Counted from the stretch's first letter, positions 21,039-29,876 are shown. The stretch: DNA of 52,714 bases from Thermoplasmatota archaeon (GCA_018334755.1 JAGXLI010000006.1:1-52714); one strand, 5' to 3'. Notes: a model not told the origin generated them from the letters alone. Translations and numbers: made by a program.

Positions 21039-21608
21039 TCAAAGAGATCCTTCGATGATCTCTGAGATCTCTTCTTTTACATCCTCCATCTCCTTTTCAG
21101 CGTCAAGCACGATCCAGTCGTGTTTCTTTGCAAGGGTCAGATAATTTTCCCTCACGGTCTGAAGGAATTCAACTTCTTCATATTTGCTCTTGATATCTCT
21201 GTCAGAGATCCTATCTAGAGCTGTTTTAGGATCTAGGTCTAAAAGGAGAGTCAATGACGGCTTAAAGATGAAAGGTCTCTGGATCTGCTCCGCATATTCC
21301 AGGGTTATGTCTTCATGAGCGGATTGATAAGCCGCTGTAGAGCCCCAGTACCTGTCACAGATCACCGTAGTTCCTTCATCTAACTTTTTCCTTATGCGTT
21401 CCGTGTGGTCAACCCTATCGGCAAGATAAAGAAAGAGGTCCAGGTAAGGGGAGGTCTCCCTGTTAGCTATTTCCTGGGCCAGTTTCCCTATCTCTGAATC
21501 CGTAGGTTCTTTGGTGAGATGTACCTGTTCAAAGTTCCCACTCATAAAATCGGCTATACTCGATTTTCCAGAGCCGTCTATGCCCTCTAGTACGATGAAT
21601 CTAGACAT
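21039..21608 (-). CDS. tmk: Thymidylate kinase
   Basis: A 189-residue dTMP kinase, which makes dTDP for DNA synthesis. The P-loop GIDGSGKSS is at residues 9-17, the substrate-binding DRYWGSTAAYQ motif is near 85-95, and a DLDPKTALDRIS segment near 127 supplies the lid region. Length and motif order fit the family. It is convergent with the thermosome gene, and its own U-rich 3' region is not obvious. Confidence 0.94.
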   Translation of the reverse strand: MSRFIVLEGIDGSGKSSIADFMSGNFEQVHLTKEPTDSEIGKLAQEIANRETSPYLDLFLYLADRVDHTERIRKKLDEGTTVICDRYWGSTAAYQSAHEDITLEYAEQIQRPFIFKPSLTLLLDLDPKTALDRISDRDIKSKYEEVEFLQTVRENYLTLAKKHDWIVLDAEKEMEDVKEEISEIIEGSL

Positions 21609-21702
21609 CTAACTAGTTATCGAAACATCCCAAAATAGTTTTTCGGTCATTCTTTCTCAAGTGTTGCTTGAAAAGTGGTTCTAGTAACCGGATGAAGGAT
21701 TA

Positions 21703-21712
21703 GATTTAAGTA
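21703..21712 (+). promoter_or_regulatory. TATA box of the LSm-L37e operon
   Basis: GATTTAAGTA is centred about 27 bases upstream of ATG 21734. The spacing predicts transcription starting at or next to the ATG, so the LSm mRNA is probably leaderless. This supports ATG 21734 over the earlier in-frame TTG at 21728. Confidence 0.6.
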
Positions 21713-21733
21713 CATCCAATCGATAGTTTGCTG

Positions 21734-21961
21734 ATGACGGGAACAGATAATAGACCTCTTACGGTCCTGAACGACAATCTGGGCAACAACGTGATAGTGG
21801 AATTGAGATACGATAAGGAGTACAGAGGAAAGTTGAATGGCTATGATCCACATCTTAACCTCGTGATGGAAGATGTGAAAGAATTTATAGATGGAGAGAA
21901 GGTCAGGGAGATGGATAAAGCTATGGTTAGAGGAGATAATGTAGTGTATGTTTCTCCGTGA
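21734..21961 (+). CDS. lsm: LSm (Sm-like) RNA-binding protein
   Basis: A 75-residue Sm-fold protein. Sm1 motif: RPLTVLNDNLGNNVIVELRYDKEYRGKL-type pattern with the conserved FDxHxNLVxxD element present as YDPHLNLVMEDV. Sm2 motif: the terminal RGDNVVYVSP. Archaeal LSm proteins form heptameric rings that bind U-rich RNA. The gene is followed 14 bases later by ribosomal protein L37e, a pairing common in Euryarchaeota. Confidence 0.95.
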   Translation: MTGTDNRPLTVLNDNLGNNVIVELRYDKEYRGKLNGYDPHLNLVMEDVKEFIDGEKVREMDKAMVRGDNVVYVSP

Positions 21962-21975
21962 TGTGAGGGATAGAT

Positions 21976-22143
21976 ATGAGTAAAGGAACGTCGGCTCAAG
22001 GAAAGAAATCCTCCGGTAAAAGTCATATCACCTGCAGACGATGTGGGAAGAAATCATTCAATGTTAAGAAGGGGTACTGCGCTTCCTGTGGTTTCGGTAG
22101 GTCCGCCAAGATGAAAGACTACAACTGGGCTAAGGATCACTGA
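21976..22143 (+). CDS. rpl37e: 50S ribosomal protein L37e
   Basis: A 55-residue ribosomal protein. It starts MSKGTSAQGKKSSGKSH and has the two zinc-binding CxxC pairs (CRRCGKKSF ... GYCASCGFG) followed by the basic RSAKMKDYNWAK tail. It occupies the position directly after lsm and a GTGAGG ribosome site precedes the ATG. The length and Cys spacing match the family exactly. Confidence 0.96.
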   Translation: MSKGTSAQGKKSSGKSHITCRRCGKKSFNVKKGYCASCGFGRSAKMKDYNWAKDH

Positions 22144-22212
22144 TCGATTTTTCGAGCCTTCTCTGATTATTTTCTAAGATGACCTGAAATCTCTATATGT
22201 CTTAATTCCGAA

Positions 22213-22220
22213 AATATAAA
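22213..22220 (+). promoter_or_regulatory. Probable TATA box of the Mrp antiporter operon
   Basis: AATATAAA lies about 35 bases upstream of ATG 22252 and about 30 upstream of TTG 22243. No other A/T box of similar quality is in the short gap after rpl37e. It predicts a leader of 0-9 bases for mnhE. Confidence 0.5.
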
Positions 22221-22251
22221 ATCCGACCACATAGTTATAGGGTTGAAGAAA

Positions 22252-22857
22252 ATGAGCAGGATGCCTTACTATCTGAAACAGAGGATCGAAGAGGTGAAAC
22301 AGCGAAGCATCGAGCCCCACGAGTCCAGTATAGAACTGCCCCGATGGGAGAAGATGATGATAACATGGATCTCCATGTTGGTCTTCTGGGTCATCGTGAG
22401 TGGAAGGTTATCCTGGCAAAATATCCTTATCGGAGGACTCGTTTCAACGCTCATATCTAACCTGCTGTACGAAAATCTGACGGACGACCTAAGGTGTGAA
22501 GGACATCTGGTAAGAAAGATCTTGTACCTTCTTTTCATACGGATACCTGAATATGTATTCATAATGCTATTTCAGCTCGTCGAAAGCAATATCCAGGTCG
22601 CAAAACATGTCCTACTTCTAGATATAAATCCGAGCATCGTAAAGATAGAAACGGACCTAAGGTCCGATACCGGGATCACCTTATTGTCTAACTCTATCAC
22701 TCTCACTCCGGGTACCTTGACGATCGACGTGGACAAGAAACTGGATAAGACAAACGTATACGTTCACTGGATAGACGCCACAACCTTGAATATGGAAGAA
22801 GCTGGGAACGAGATAAAGGGAGATGTAGAAAGATGGTTGAAGAAAATATTCTGGTAA
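22252..22857 (+). CDS. mnhE: Mrp Na+/H+ antiporter subunit E
   Basis: A membrane subunit of about 201 residues of the multi-component Mrp antiporter, which exports Na+ in exchange for H+. Two to three membrane segments (about 37-56, 58-72 and 90-112) are followed by the typical cytosolic domain with SNSITLTPGTLTIDVD and VHWID. A polar N-terminal extension of about 33 residues precedes the first helix; most MnhE proteins start nearly at that helix. TTG 22243 is an alternative start. The 3' end overlaps mnhF by 25 bases. Confidence 0.93.
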   Translation: MSRMPYYLKQRIEEVKQRSIEPHESSIELPRWEKMMITWISMLVFWVIVSGRLSWQNILIGGLVSTLISNLLYENLTDDLRCEGHLVRKILYLLFIRIPEYVFIMLFQLVESNIQVAKHVLLLDINPSIVKIETDLRSDTGITLLSNSITLTPGTLTIDVDKKLDKTNVYVHWIDATTLNMEEAGNEIKGDVERWLKKIFW

Positions 22858-23114
22858 ATCCCCTATGGTGGACCATCATAATCCTGCTGGTCACCAGCTT
22901 CGTGCTTTTCTACAGGGTCGTCGAAGGCCCCACCTTACCGGATAGGATCATCGGGATAAACACGATAACGACGAAAATAGTCGTCGTCATCTCATTGATC
23001 TCTATAATTTCAGAACAGTACTTTTTGATCGACCTTGCCATAGTGCTGTTGATGGTGAATACCGTGATGGGACTTATCTTAGCAAAGCACTTTGAAAGAG
23101 GTGCAGAAGGATGA
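22833..23114 (+). CDS. mnhF: Mrp Na+/H+ antiporter subunit F
   Basis: A 93-residue protein with three membrane helices (about 10-28, 45-60 and 63-84). The motif RVVEGPTLPDRIIGINT between helices 1 and 2 is the MnhF/PhaF signature. It overlaps mnhE upstream and shares 4 bases with mnhG (ATGA), indicating tight translational coupling. Confidence 0.95.
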   Translation: MVEENILVNPLWWTIIILLVTSFVLFYRVVEGPTLPDRIIGINTITTKIVVVISLISIISEQYFLIDLAIVLLMVNTVMGLILAKHFERGAEG

Positions 23115-23431
23115 TAATCGAGCTGATCTTGTTGATATTGGGTAACACTATCATGATCCTTGGAGCCCTGGGAGTTATAAGATTTCCTGATCCTTTTACC
23201 CGGCTCCATGCCTCAACGAAAACTGACACAGGCGGAGCCATGAGTATCCTGATAGCGACCGCGATGCTGGCTGCTGCAGCACCCTGGGCTATCAGGCTCA
23301 AGCTCCTCGTATTGACCTTCCTGATAGCGTTGATCAATCCGATGATATCTCACGCCCTAGCCAGGGGGGCGCATAAAAGAGGAATAAAACCGATATCGGT
23401 GGTGGATATGTATGCTAGGGATAATCCTTGA
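23111..23431 (+). CDS. mnhG: Mrp Na+/H+ antiporter subunit G
   Basis: A 106-residue protein with three hydrophobic segments and the family motif GVIRFPDPFTRLHASTKTDT near residues 22-41. This is the small membrane subunit G of the antiporter. It overlaps the next gene by 20 bases. Confidence 0.95.
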   Translation: MIIELILLILGNTIMILGALGVIRFPDPFTRLHASTKTDTGGAMSILIATAMLAAAAPWAIRLKLLVLTFLIALINPMISHALARGAHKRGIKPISVVDMYARDNP

Positions 23432-23654
23432 GATAATCTTGATGGCGATGATAGTGCTCGCGGTCATCGTGGTACTTGAAAGCAGCTCTATAAGGGCGGT
23501 GATCGAACTGGCACTCTTCAGTCTCATGTTCGCGGTCTCCCTGTTCATGTTGAAGGCGCCGGACGTAGCTCTCTCAGCTATAGTGGTGGGAGCTGTAGTG
23601 GTGGGTATATTCCTCTACACTATCCAGGAGGTGGAAGGATTAGAAGGCATCTAG
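23412..23654 (+). CDS. MbhD-like (DUF4040) antiporter subunit
   Basis: An 80-residue protein with three membrane helices and the motif MLKAPDVALSAIVVGAVV, typical of DUF4040/MbhD proteins. This corresponds to part of the C-terminal region of MrpA; in archaeal Mrp and membrane-bound hydrogenase operons it is a separate gene. The position between mnhG and the MbhE-like gene fits group-2 Mrp order. Confidence 0.88.
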   Translation: MLGIILEIILMAMIVLAVIVVLESSSIRAVIELALFSLMFAVSLFMLKAPDVALSAIVVGAVVVGIFLYTIQEVEGLEGI

Positions 23655-23659
23655 TAGCT

Positions 23660-23926
23660 TTGATCCTGGTCCTGATACTTGGAGGTATGCTGGTCTCGCT
23701 GGATTATTCACGAGAAGCTGCCGATGAAGAGGAAGACGAGCTGACCAGTTATGAACATTATGTAGAAAATTGGGAAGACGTCGGAACAGGTAATCTAGTG
23801 ATAGGGGTGCTCATGGACTGGAGAGCTTATGATACCATGGGGGAAACCATAATATTATTCACTTCCATATTCGGTTTGTACGTATTATTGGGGGGTGATG
23901 AAGATGAAGATGTCGACGGTGGTTAG
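23660..23926 (+). CDS. MbhE-like antiporter subunit
   Basis: A protein of about 88 residues with an N-terminal helix, a polar middle (DYSREAADEEEDELTSYEHY) and a C-terminal helix with TGNLVIGVLMDWRAYDTMGET. That last motif is typical of MbhE / MrpA C-terminal segments. The listed start is TTG 23660. A perfect GGAGGTG ribosome site at 23627-23633 points instead to an in-frame ATT at 23639, which would add RRHLVA and give a more usual N-terminus. The gene overlaps mnhB. Confidence 0.82.
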   Translation: MILVLILGGMLVSLDYSREAADEEEDELTSYEHYVENWEDVGTGNLVIGVLMDWRAYDTMGETIILFTSIFGLYVLLGGDEDEDVDGG

Positions 23927-24326
23927 AAAGAGTTCAAAGATAATAGCGCCCTTTTTATTCACTTACGGGATCTATCTCATAATCTATGGACATCTGAGTC
24001 CGGGTGGCGGCTTCCAGGGTGGTGTGATCCTCGCCGTGGGCATCATCCTGTTGTTGACCTCACATGGATACAAATTGGTGCATGAAAGCTTTCAAGAAAG
24101 GTTGGTCAAAGTTACGGAGAGCACGGCTGTTCTCGGTATAATCCTTTTAGGTCTCTCCGGACTTATATTCCAGGCGTTCTTTTACAATTACCTCAGCGGA
24201 GGAACTCCCGGTACATTATTCAGCGGCGGGACGATAGTTCTTTTCAACATCTTGGTAGGAGTCAAGATAGGAACCGGCTTCACGATCGTATTCTATGTTT
24301 TTCTGAGGAGGATGGAAAGTGATTGA
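23904..24326 (+). CDS. mnhB: Mrp Na+/H+ antiporter subunit B
   Basis: A membrane protein of about 140 residues with four helices. The HLSPGGGFQGGVILA motif near residue 30 and the GGT-PGTLFSGGTI segment near residue 100 identify MnhB. In-frame starts exist at GTG 23895 and ATGs 23898, 23904 and 23910. ATG 23904 has the best spacing from the GGGGTGAT ribosome site. It overlaps mnhC by 8 bases. Confidence 0.94.
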   Translation: MKMSTVVRKSSKIIAPFLFTYGIYLIIYGHLSPGGGFQGGVILAVGIILLLTSHGYKLVHESFQERLVKVTESTAVLGIILLGLSGLIFQAFFYNYLSGGTPGTLFSGGTIVLFNILVGVKIGTGFTIVFYVFLRRMESD

Positions 24327-24660
24327 ATCGATAACAGGAGGATACCTGACGGCGCCTATCACCGGCGTGATATTGATCATGATAGGGCTTTACGGCCTCA
24401 TGGTCAAAAGAGACCTGATCAAGCAGGTGATAGCCATAAATATAATCTCACCCGGGGTCGTTCTTTATTTCACCGGTTTAGGATACGTTCCTGAAGGGGA
24501 AGCTCCTCTTCTTGCTCACAGCGAGGTCGTCGATCCTATCCCTGCCGCTCTGATGCTGACCACGCTAGTGATAGATGTCGCCGTAACTGCCTTCGCTCTC
24601 GCACTCATCATAAAGATCGAGGAAATTGACTTAGAAGAACTAGAGGGTGATGAAGATTGA
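24319..24660 (+). CDS. mnhC: Mrp Na+/H+ antiporter subunit C
   Basis: A 113-residue NuoK-like protein with three membrane helices. The TALVID-equivalent sequence TTLVIDVAVTAFALALIIKI and DPIPAALMLT are the NuoK/MnhC signatures. The start is GTG at 24319 with GAGGAGG just upstream. It shares 4 bases with mnhD1. Confidence 0.95.
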   Translation: MIESITGGYLTAPITGVILIMIGLYGLMVKRDLIKQVIAINIISPGVVLYFTGLGYVPEGEAPLLAHSEVVDPIPAALMLTTLVIDVAVTAFALALIIKIEEIDLEELEGDED

Positions 24661-26237
24661 TATCGTTAATCGTGGCCTTACCCATGCTCTTTGCATTTTT
24701 ATCCAGTATAACCGTTTATCTTGATCATGACAGGATATACAATGAAGTGATACTTTTAGCGGGTGTACTTTCCCCGATACCGATCTTTCTTTACAACCTA
24801 GATAACATACCAATTAACAGTGTTCTAGGAGGATGGACCAGGATCTCGGGCATCGAGATCGGTATAAACGGCGTGAACATCTTTTTCCTGCTGGCAACTC
24901 TCATAATATTTCCTCTGGTCGCTTTCTACAGTTTAAGGCACTTTGACAAGTTCGATGAAAAAAGTGGTGACGTGTCTAAAGGTTCAAAATTTTGTCTGAT
25001 CCTTCTTCTTTATGGAGGTATACTTGGCAGTTTCATCACTAGAGATCTATTCAATTTTACTGTTTACATGGAGATAGCTTCGCTCGCCGCGATCATACTG
25101 GTGGGAAGTTCCTCTACAACTGGGTCTAAATTCGCGTCGTTCAGATATCTTATGTTGTACCTTCTCTCATCTTTCTTCTTCATCTTCTCCGTCGGTATAA
25201 TCTACGTTAAAACGGGATACCTCAATTTCCACCTGATCCAACAAAATTTGGTTATGGACACCGAGATCAAAGTCGCTATAAGCGTAGCTTTCACGGCGCT
25301 GATAATGAAAGCCGGCATATTTCCCCTTCACTTCTGGCTTCCCGAGGCACATTCGAAAGCGGACACTCCTGTCAGCGCTCTTCTTTCCGGGATCACGGTC
25401 AAAGTACCGGTATTCGGTATGATATTGTTTCTGATGTACACCCCTATCGATTTCTTGACCGTGCCCTTGATGGTCGTATCATTCAGTTCCATCTTCTTCG
25501 GCATCTTCATGGCGATCTTCCAGACGAACGCAAAAAAACTGTTGGCATACCACACAGTCTCCCAGATGGGTATCGTGTTGTTGGCTATCTCCGTTCTGGA
25601 CACGTACGCAGCGGCTCACTACGCCTTTGCCCACGCACTCTTCAAATCGGGCCTGTTCTTGGGGATCGGAGCTCTTGCATCCTCTCATGAAACTAAAAAC
25701 CTAAAATCCCTCTCTTTCCGCGGCAGTAAACTTTTGATGCTGTCCTTTATGATCCTGAGCCTGGCGATCGGCGGTGTTTCACCTCTGATCGGAGCTTTTG
25801 GAAAACATGAGATATTGACTGAATTGAGCGGGATCACTACCTATCTTCTTTACGCCGCCTCTATAGGCACTTTACTCTCATTCACTAAATTGAATTACGA
25901 GTTATCCAGTCCTAAGAAAGGCGATCACGAGGAGAGGCACGAGTTTTTAGAAAAAGTGATCGTTTTCCTTCTGGCATCATCCACTATAGGATTCGGCATC
26001 CATTATTATCCTAAACTGAATTGGATGGATCTCGTCTTTTTAGGCATAGCTGTCGGTCTCTTTTCAGTTTTGAAATTCTCGAATTTATTGGAATGGAACG
26101 TACCGAGATTCTATGAAAAGGATCTTAAGGGGTTGGGAAAGCAGATCAACTTCTATACCACCGTATTCGTGATTTTGAACAGTTTATTACTTTTCCTGAT
26201 CCTTTTCAGAGATGCCCTCGAAGGATTGTTGTTGTGA
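24657..26237 (+). CDS. mnhD: Mrp antiporter subunit D, copy 1
   Basis: A 526-residue NuoM/N-like ion-translocating subunit with about 14 membrane helices. The helix-5 Glu (YMEIASLAA), the helix-7 Lys (MKAGIFPLHFWLPEAHSKADTP), the HALFK lysine and AYHTVSQMG are all present. The start is TTG 24657. The protein is about 70 percent alike the copy 2 product by eye. The two copies may fill the roles of the MrpA and MrpD antiporter-like subunits; both carry the key Lys and Glu residues. Confidence 0.93.
   Translation: MISLIVALPMLFAFLSSITVYLDHDRIYNEVILLAGVLSPIPIFLYNLDNIPINSVLGGWTRISGIEIGINGVNIFFLLATLIIFPLVAFYSLRHFDKFDEKSGDVSKGSKFCLILLLYGGILGSFITRDLFNFTVYMEIASLAAIILVGSSSTTGSKFASFRYLMLYLLSSFFFIFSVGIIYVKTGYLNFHLIQQNLVMDTEIKVAISVAFTALIMKAGIFPLHFWLPEAHSKADTPVSALLSGITVKVPVFGMILFLMYTPIDFLTVPLMVVSFSSIFFGIFMAIFQTNAKKLLAYHTVSQMGIVLLAISVLDTYAAAHYAFAHALFKSGLFLGIGALASSHETKNLKSLSFRGSKLLMLSFMILSLAIGGVSPLIGAFGKHEILTELSGITTYLLYAASIGTLLSFTKLNYELSSPKKGDHEERHEFLEKVIVFLLASSTIGFGIHYYPKLNWMDLVFLGIAVGLFSVLKFSNLLEWNVPRFYEKDLKGLGKQINFYTTVFVILNSLLLFLILFRDALEGLLL
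24925..25060 (+). repeat. 136-bp perfect direct repeat, copy 1 (in mnhD copy 1)
   Basis: This tract, from TCTACAGTTTAAGG to CTATTCAATTTTAC, is identical base for base to 26711-26846 in the second mnhD gene, including all synonymous positions. Bases immediately outside it differ between the copies. Confidence 0.95.
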
Positions 26238-26440
26238 ATAGATGTGGAGGCATGAAGATCAAAAATATGCGTGCCGGGGAACAAAGGGCGAAACATATGC
26301 TGAGAACGATCCACGAAATGGCTTTCAGGAGAGACATAGTTCCCGTTCTCGACTGCCTCATGTTTGCATCAGACTTCTCTCTATCGATAGGACTGGATAT
26401 CGCCACCCTGGTTAGATCAGTTGGAGGTGAATATAATTGA
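26234..26440 (+). CDS. Small soluble protein of unknown function between the two mnhD genes
   Basis: A 68-residue open frame that starts by overlapping the mnhD1 stop (GTGA) and ends by overlapping the mnhD2 start. Alternative start: ATG 26252. It is charged and helical, with no membrane segment (MLRTIHEMAFRRDIVPVLDC ... LDIATLVRSVGG). I do not recognise it. The overlap at both ends argues that it is translated as part of the operon, but it could be the unpurged junction of the duplication. Confidence 0.5.
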   Translation: MNRCGGMKIKNMRAGEQRAKHMLRTIHEMAFRRDIVPVLDCLMFASDFSLSIGLDIATLVRSVGGEYN

Positions 26441-28011
26441 TTCCTTTGATCGTCGCTCTTCCTATGGTCTTTGCATTTTTACTCAGCACTATCAGTTATA
26501 TAGATACAAACATAGACCGTATTTACAAAGAGGTAATATTTCTAGCAGGAGTACTTTCTCCAATACCGATATTTCTTTACAGTCTAGAAAACTTGCCCAT
26601 CCTCACAGTTTTAGGAGGATGGACCAGGGTCTCGGGTATCGAGATCGGTATAAACGGGATCAATTTTTTCTTCCTCCTGGCAACTCTCATCATTTTCCCT
26701 CTGGTCGCCCTCTACAGTTTAAGGCACTTTGACAAGTTCGATGAAAAAAGTGGTGACGTGTCTAAAGGTTCAAAATTTTGTCTGATCCTTCTTCTTTATG
26801 GAGGTATACTTGGCAGTTTCATCACTAGAGATCTATTCAATTTTACCATCTACACGGAGATAGTCTCACTCGCCGCGATCATACTGGTGGGAAGTTCCTC
26901 TACAACCGGGGCTAAATCCGCATCGTTCAGATACCTGATGGTCTACCTTCTTTCATCTTTCTTCTTCATCTTCTCCGTCGGTATAATCTACGTTAAAACG
27001 GGATACCTCAATTTTCACCTGATTGAACAGAATTTGGTTATGGACACTGAGATCAAAGTCGCTATAAGCGTAGCTTTCACGGCGCTGATAATGAAAGCAG
27101 GCATATTTCCTCTTCACTTCTGGCTTCCCGAGGCACATTCGAAAGCGGACACTCCTATCAGCGCCCTCCTTTCCGGAGTCACGGTGAATGTGCCGGTATT
27201 CGGTATGATATTATTTTTAAGGTATACCTCTATCGAATTTTTGACCGTTCCTTTGATGATCGTGGCGTTCAGCTCCATATTCTTCGGCATCTTCATGGCG
27301 ATATTCCAAACGGATGTGAAAAAACTCTTAGCATATTCAACCGTCTCTCAGATGGGTTTTGTATTACTAGGGATAAGTATTTTGGATATCTATGCTGCAG
27401 GGATTTACGTGTTCGCTCACGCCTTAGTTAAAGCGGCTCTCTTTCTAAATATAGGTATATTGATAAGTAACCAGGGAGAGAAGAACATAGAAAAACTCTC
27501 ATTCGGAAATAGAGGACTGTTGACGATCACTATGATATCACTGAGTTTAGGCATCGGCGGGATCTCACCTTTCCTGGGAGGATATGCGAAATATACCATC
27601 TTGAATAGCTTGTCTAAGTGGAGCTTATATCTATTTTACATCGGGTCTGTAGGCACTCTGACTCTCTTTACCAGGATGAACTATGAGTTATTCGAATTCG
27701 AGACTTCTAAAAAGTTCCGTTTTTCTCTTGAGGAACTTGTTCCCTTCATAGTCGCTCTGTTGACAATAGTTGTAGGGATACATTATCTCCCAAAATTAGC
27801 CATAAAAGACGGCATGTTGGTCGGGATAGCTATCCTCGCTTTTTCCGTATTAAAATACTCAAGATTGCTCGAATGGAACGTACCGAGGTTTTATGGTAAA
27901 GATCCTAGGGAGCTTGGTAAGCAGATCAACTTCTATACCTCTGTCTTTGTAATCACGAACATATCGTTCCTTATGTTCATCCTTAGAGATATACTTAGAG
28001 AATTATTCTAG
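26437..28011 (+). CDS. mnhD: Mrp antiporter subunit D, copy 2
   Basis: A 524-residue paralogue of the upstream mnhD, with the same TTG start context and a strong GGAGGTGA ribosome site at 26425-26432. Key residues are kept (YTEIVSLAA, MKAGIFPLHFWLPEAHSKADTP, HALVK). Differences include loss of one His before the HAL motif (AGIYVFAHALVK against AHYAFAHALFK) and AYSTVSQMG, which is closer to canonical. The C-terminal third diverges most. It is the last gene of the operon. Confidence 0.93.
   Translation: MIPLIVALPMVFAFLLSTISYIDTNIDRIYKEVIFLAGVLSPIPIFLYSLENLPILTVLGGWTRVSGIEIGINGINFFFLLATLIIFPLVALYSLRHFDKFDEKSGDVSKGSKFCLILLLYGGILGSFITRDLFNFTIYTEIVSLAAIILVGSSSTTGAKSASFRYLMVYLLSSFFFIFSVGIIYVKTGYLNFHLIEQNLVMDTEIKVAISVAFTALIMKAGIFPLHFWLPEAHSKADTPISALLSGVTVNVPVFGMILFLRYTSIEFLTVPLMIVAFSSIFFGIFMAIFQTDVKKLLAYSTVSQMGFVLLGISILDIYAAGIYVFAHALVKAALFLNIGILISNQGEKNIEKLSFGNRGLLTITMISLSLGIGGISPFLGGYAKYTILNSLSKWSLYLFYIGSVGTLTLFTRMNYELFEFETSKKFRFSLEELVPFIVALLTIVVGIHYLPKLAIKDGMLVGIAILAFSVLKYSRLLEWNVPRFYGKDPRELGKQINFYTSVFVITNISFLMFILRDILRELF
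26711..26846 (+). repeat. 136-bp perfect direct repeat, copy 2 (in mnhD copy 2)
   Basis: Identical to 24925-25060 in mnhD copy 1. Additional shorter identical blocks follow downstream in both genes, for example about 60 bases around TCTTCTCCGTCGGTATAATC. Confidence 0.95.
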
Positions 28012-28055
28012 CTCGATTAGGGAGACCACTGTCCTACTCATTAAAAGTTTATCTC

Positions 28056-28460
28056 TCAATCCACCTTTTTTATGGATATCTCTTTGACCTCTTCCCTCTC
28101 ACCCAGCCTATCTTCTAACTCCTCTAGACTAAAATCCATATTGCTGACATCTATAACGGTCACCAATACTGCCTGTGTCTCACTCACCTCTTCACTTTCA
28201 TTGAAGAGGATATTGACCCCGTGATCGGCTAGTATACTGCTGATATTGGAAAGTACGCCCGGTTTATTTTCTACTACGAATTCGATCTCGACGAGTTCCT
28301 TGTCCGAAAGAGCTATCCTCTCTAAACGCAGCTCTTTTACTTCAGGGCTGGCCTCCAGCAGAAAGTAAGCTCCTTCCGCTATCCCGATATCGAAGGCCGA
28401 TTCCTGAGGAAATTCGATTTTCCCGTCCTCCTTGATCTGTATTATATCGTAGTGGGTCAT
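28056..28460 (-). CDS. AbrB-like plus ACT domain regulator
   Basis: A 134-residue protein. The N-terminus (about 5-55; DIIQIKEDGKIEFPQESAF ... GAYFLL) resembles a SpoVT/AbrB swapped-hairpin DNA-binding domain. The C-terminal part (about 58-130; EIEFVVENKPGVLSNISSIL) is a clear ACT domain with the Pro-Gly turn that binds amino acids. It is probably a small ligand-responsive transcription regulator; its ligand is unknown. ATG 28460 is preferred over TTG 28466: a TTTATTAACG box at 28481-28490 is about 25 bases upstream, which fits a leaderless mRNA. It converges on the Mrp operon. Confidence 0.85.
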   Translation of the reverse strand: MTHYDIIQIKEDGKIEFPQESAFDIGIAEGAYFLLEASPEVKELRLERIALSDKELVEIEFVVENKPGVLSNISSILADHGVNILFNESEEVSETQAVLVTVIDVSNMDFSLEELEDRLGEREEVKEISIKKVD

Positions 28461-28520
28461 GTTCAACTCAATTACTTAAACGTTAATAAATCCAACGTTA
28501 GAAGATACAAAGGGTAGAAA

Positions 28521-28768
28521 GTGACATCCTCTCCGCCCTAAACCTAACAGGAAAACGAGGTTTTCCTGTGGTACAGAGGAATTTTGCAAAAAATTCCTCG
28601 AAGGACGGAGCTTCCAGCCTTTCAAGGGGTTCTCCTCCGCTTCACGAGAGTTTTACTCGAGTGTCAGGAGGGACAAGGTTCCTCCGGTGTTCTGACTTGC
28701 TTTGCAGAGGAATTAACATTCCTCTTTATCTACAGGAATACTGATAGTATTCCTTCGATATTTGGAAT

Positions 28769-28786
<18 letters not shown>
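28521..28786 (-). ncRNA. Predicted omega-RNA (reRNA) of TnpB, rich in perfect hairpins
   Basis: The region from the 3' end of tnpB to the element's right end is where TnpB guide RNAs are encoded. It contains at least five perfect stem-loops: 28547-28569 (10-bp stem), 28576-28599 (10 bp), 28706-28725 (8 bp), 28734-28754 (9 bp) and 28761-28786 (10 bp). All have GGAA on one arm and TTCC on the other. The last overlaps the tnpB stop region. The guide would be the bases just past the right end, 28501-28520 on the minus strand. Boundaries and function are inferred from the family. Confidence 0.75.
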
Positions 28787-29845
<1,059 letters not shown>

Positions 29846-29865
29846 TGATACAAAAACGGGAGAAG

Positions 29866-29876
29866 AATATTTAAAT
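29866..29876 (-). promoter_or_regulatory. TATA box of tnpB
   Basis: ATTTAAATATT on the minus strand lies about 27 bases upstream of ATG 29845, so transcription should start at or next to that codon (leaderless). Confidence 0.6.

Noticed and set aside
22144-22242. tRNA or other small RNA in the gap before mnhE
   Set aside because: No cloverleaf or T-loop sequence is visible; the gap is A/T rich with a TATA-like box only.
24657-28011. One of the mnhD copies being a true mnhA
   Set aside because: Both are about 525 residues, align throughout and lack the NuoL-like C-terminal extension; the MbhD/MbhE-like parts of MrpA are separate genes here.
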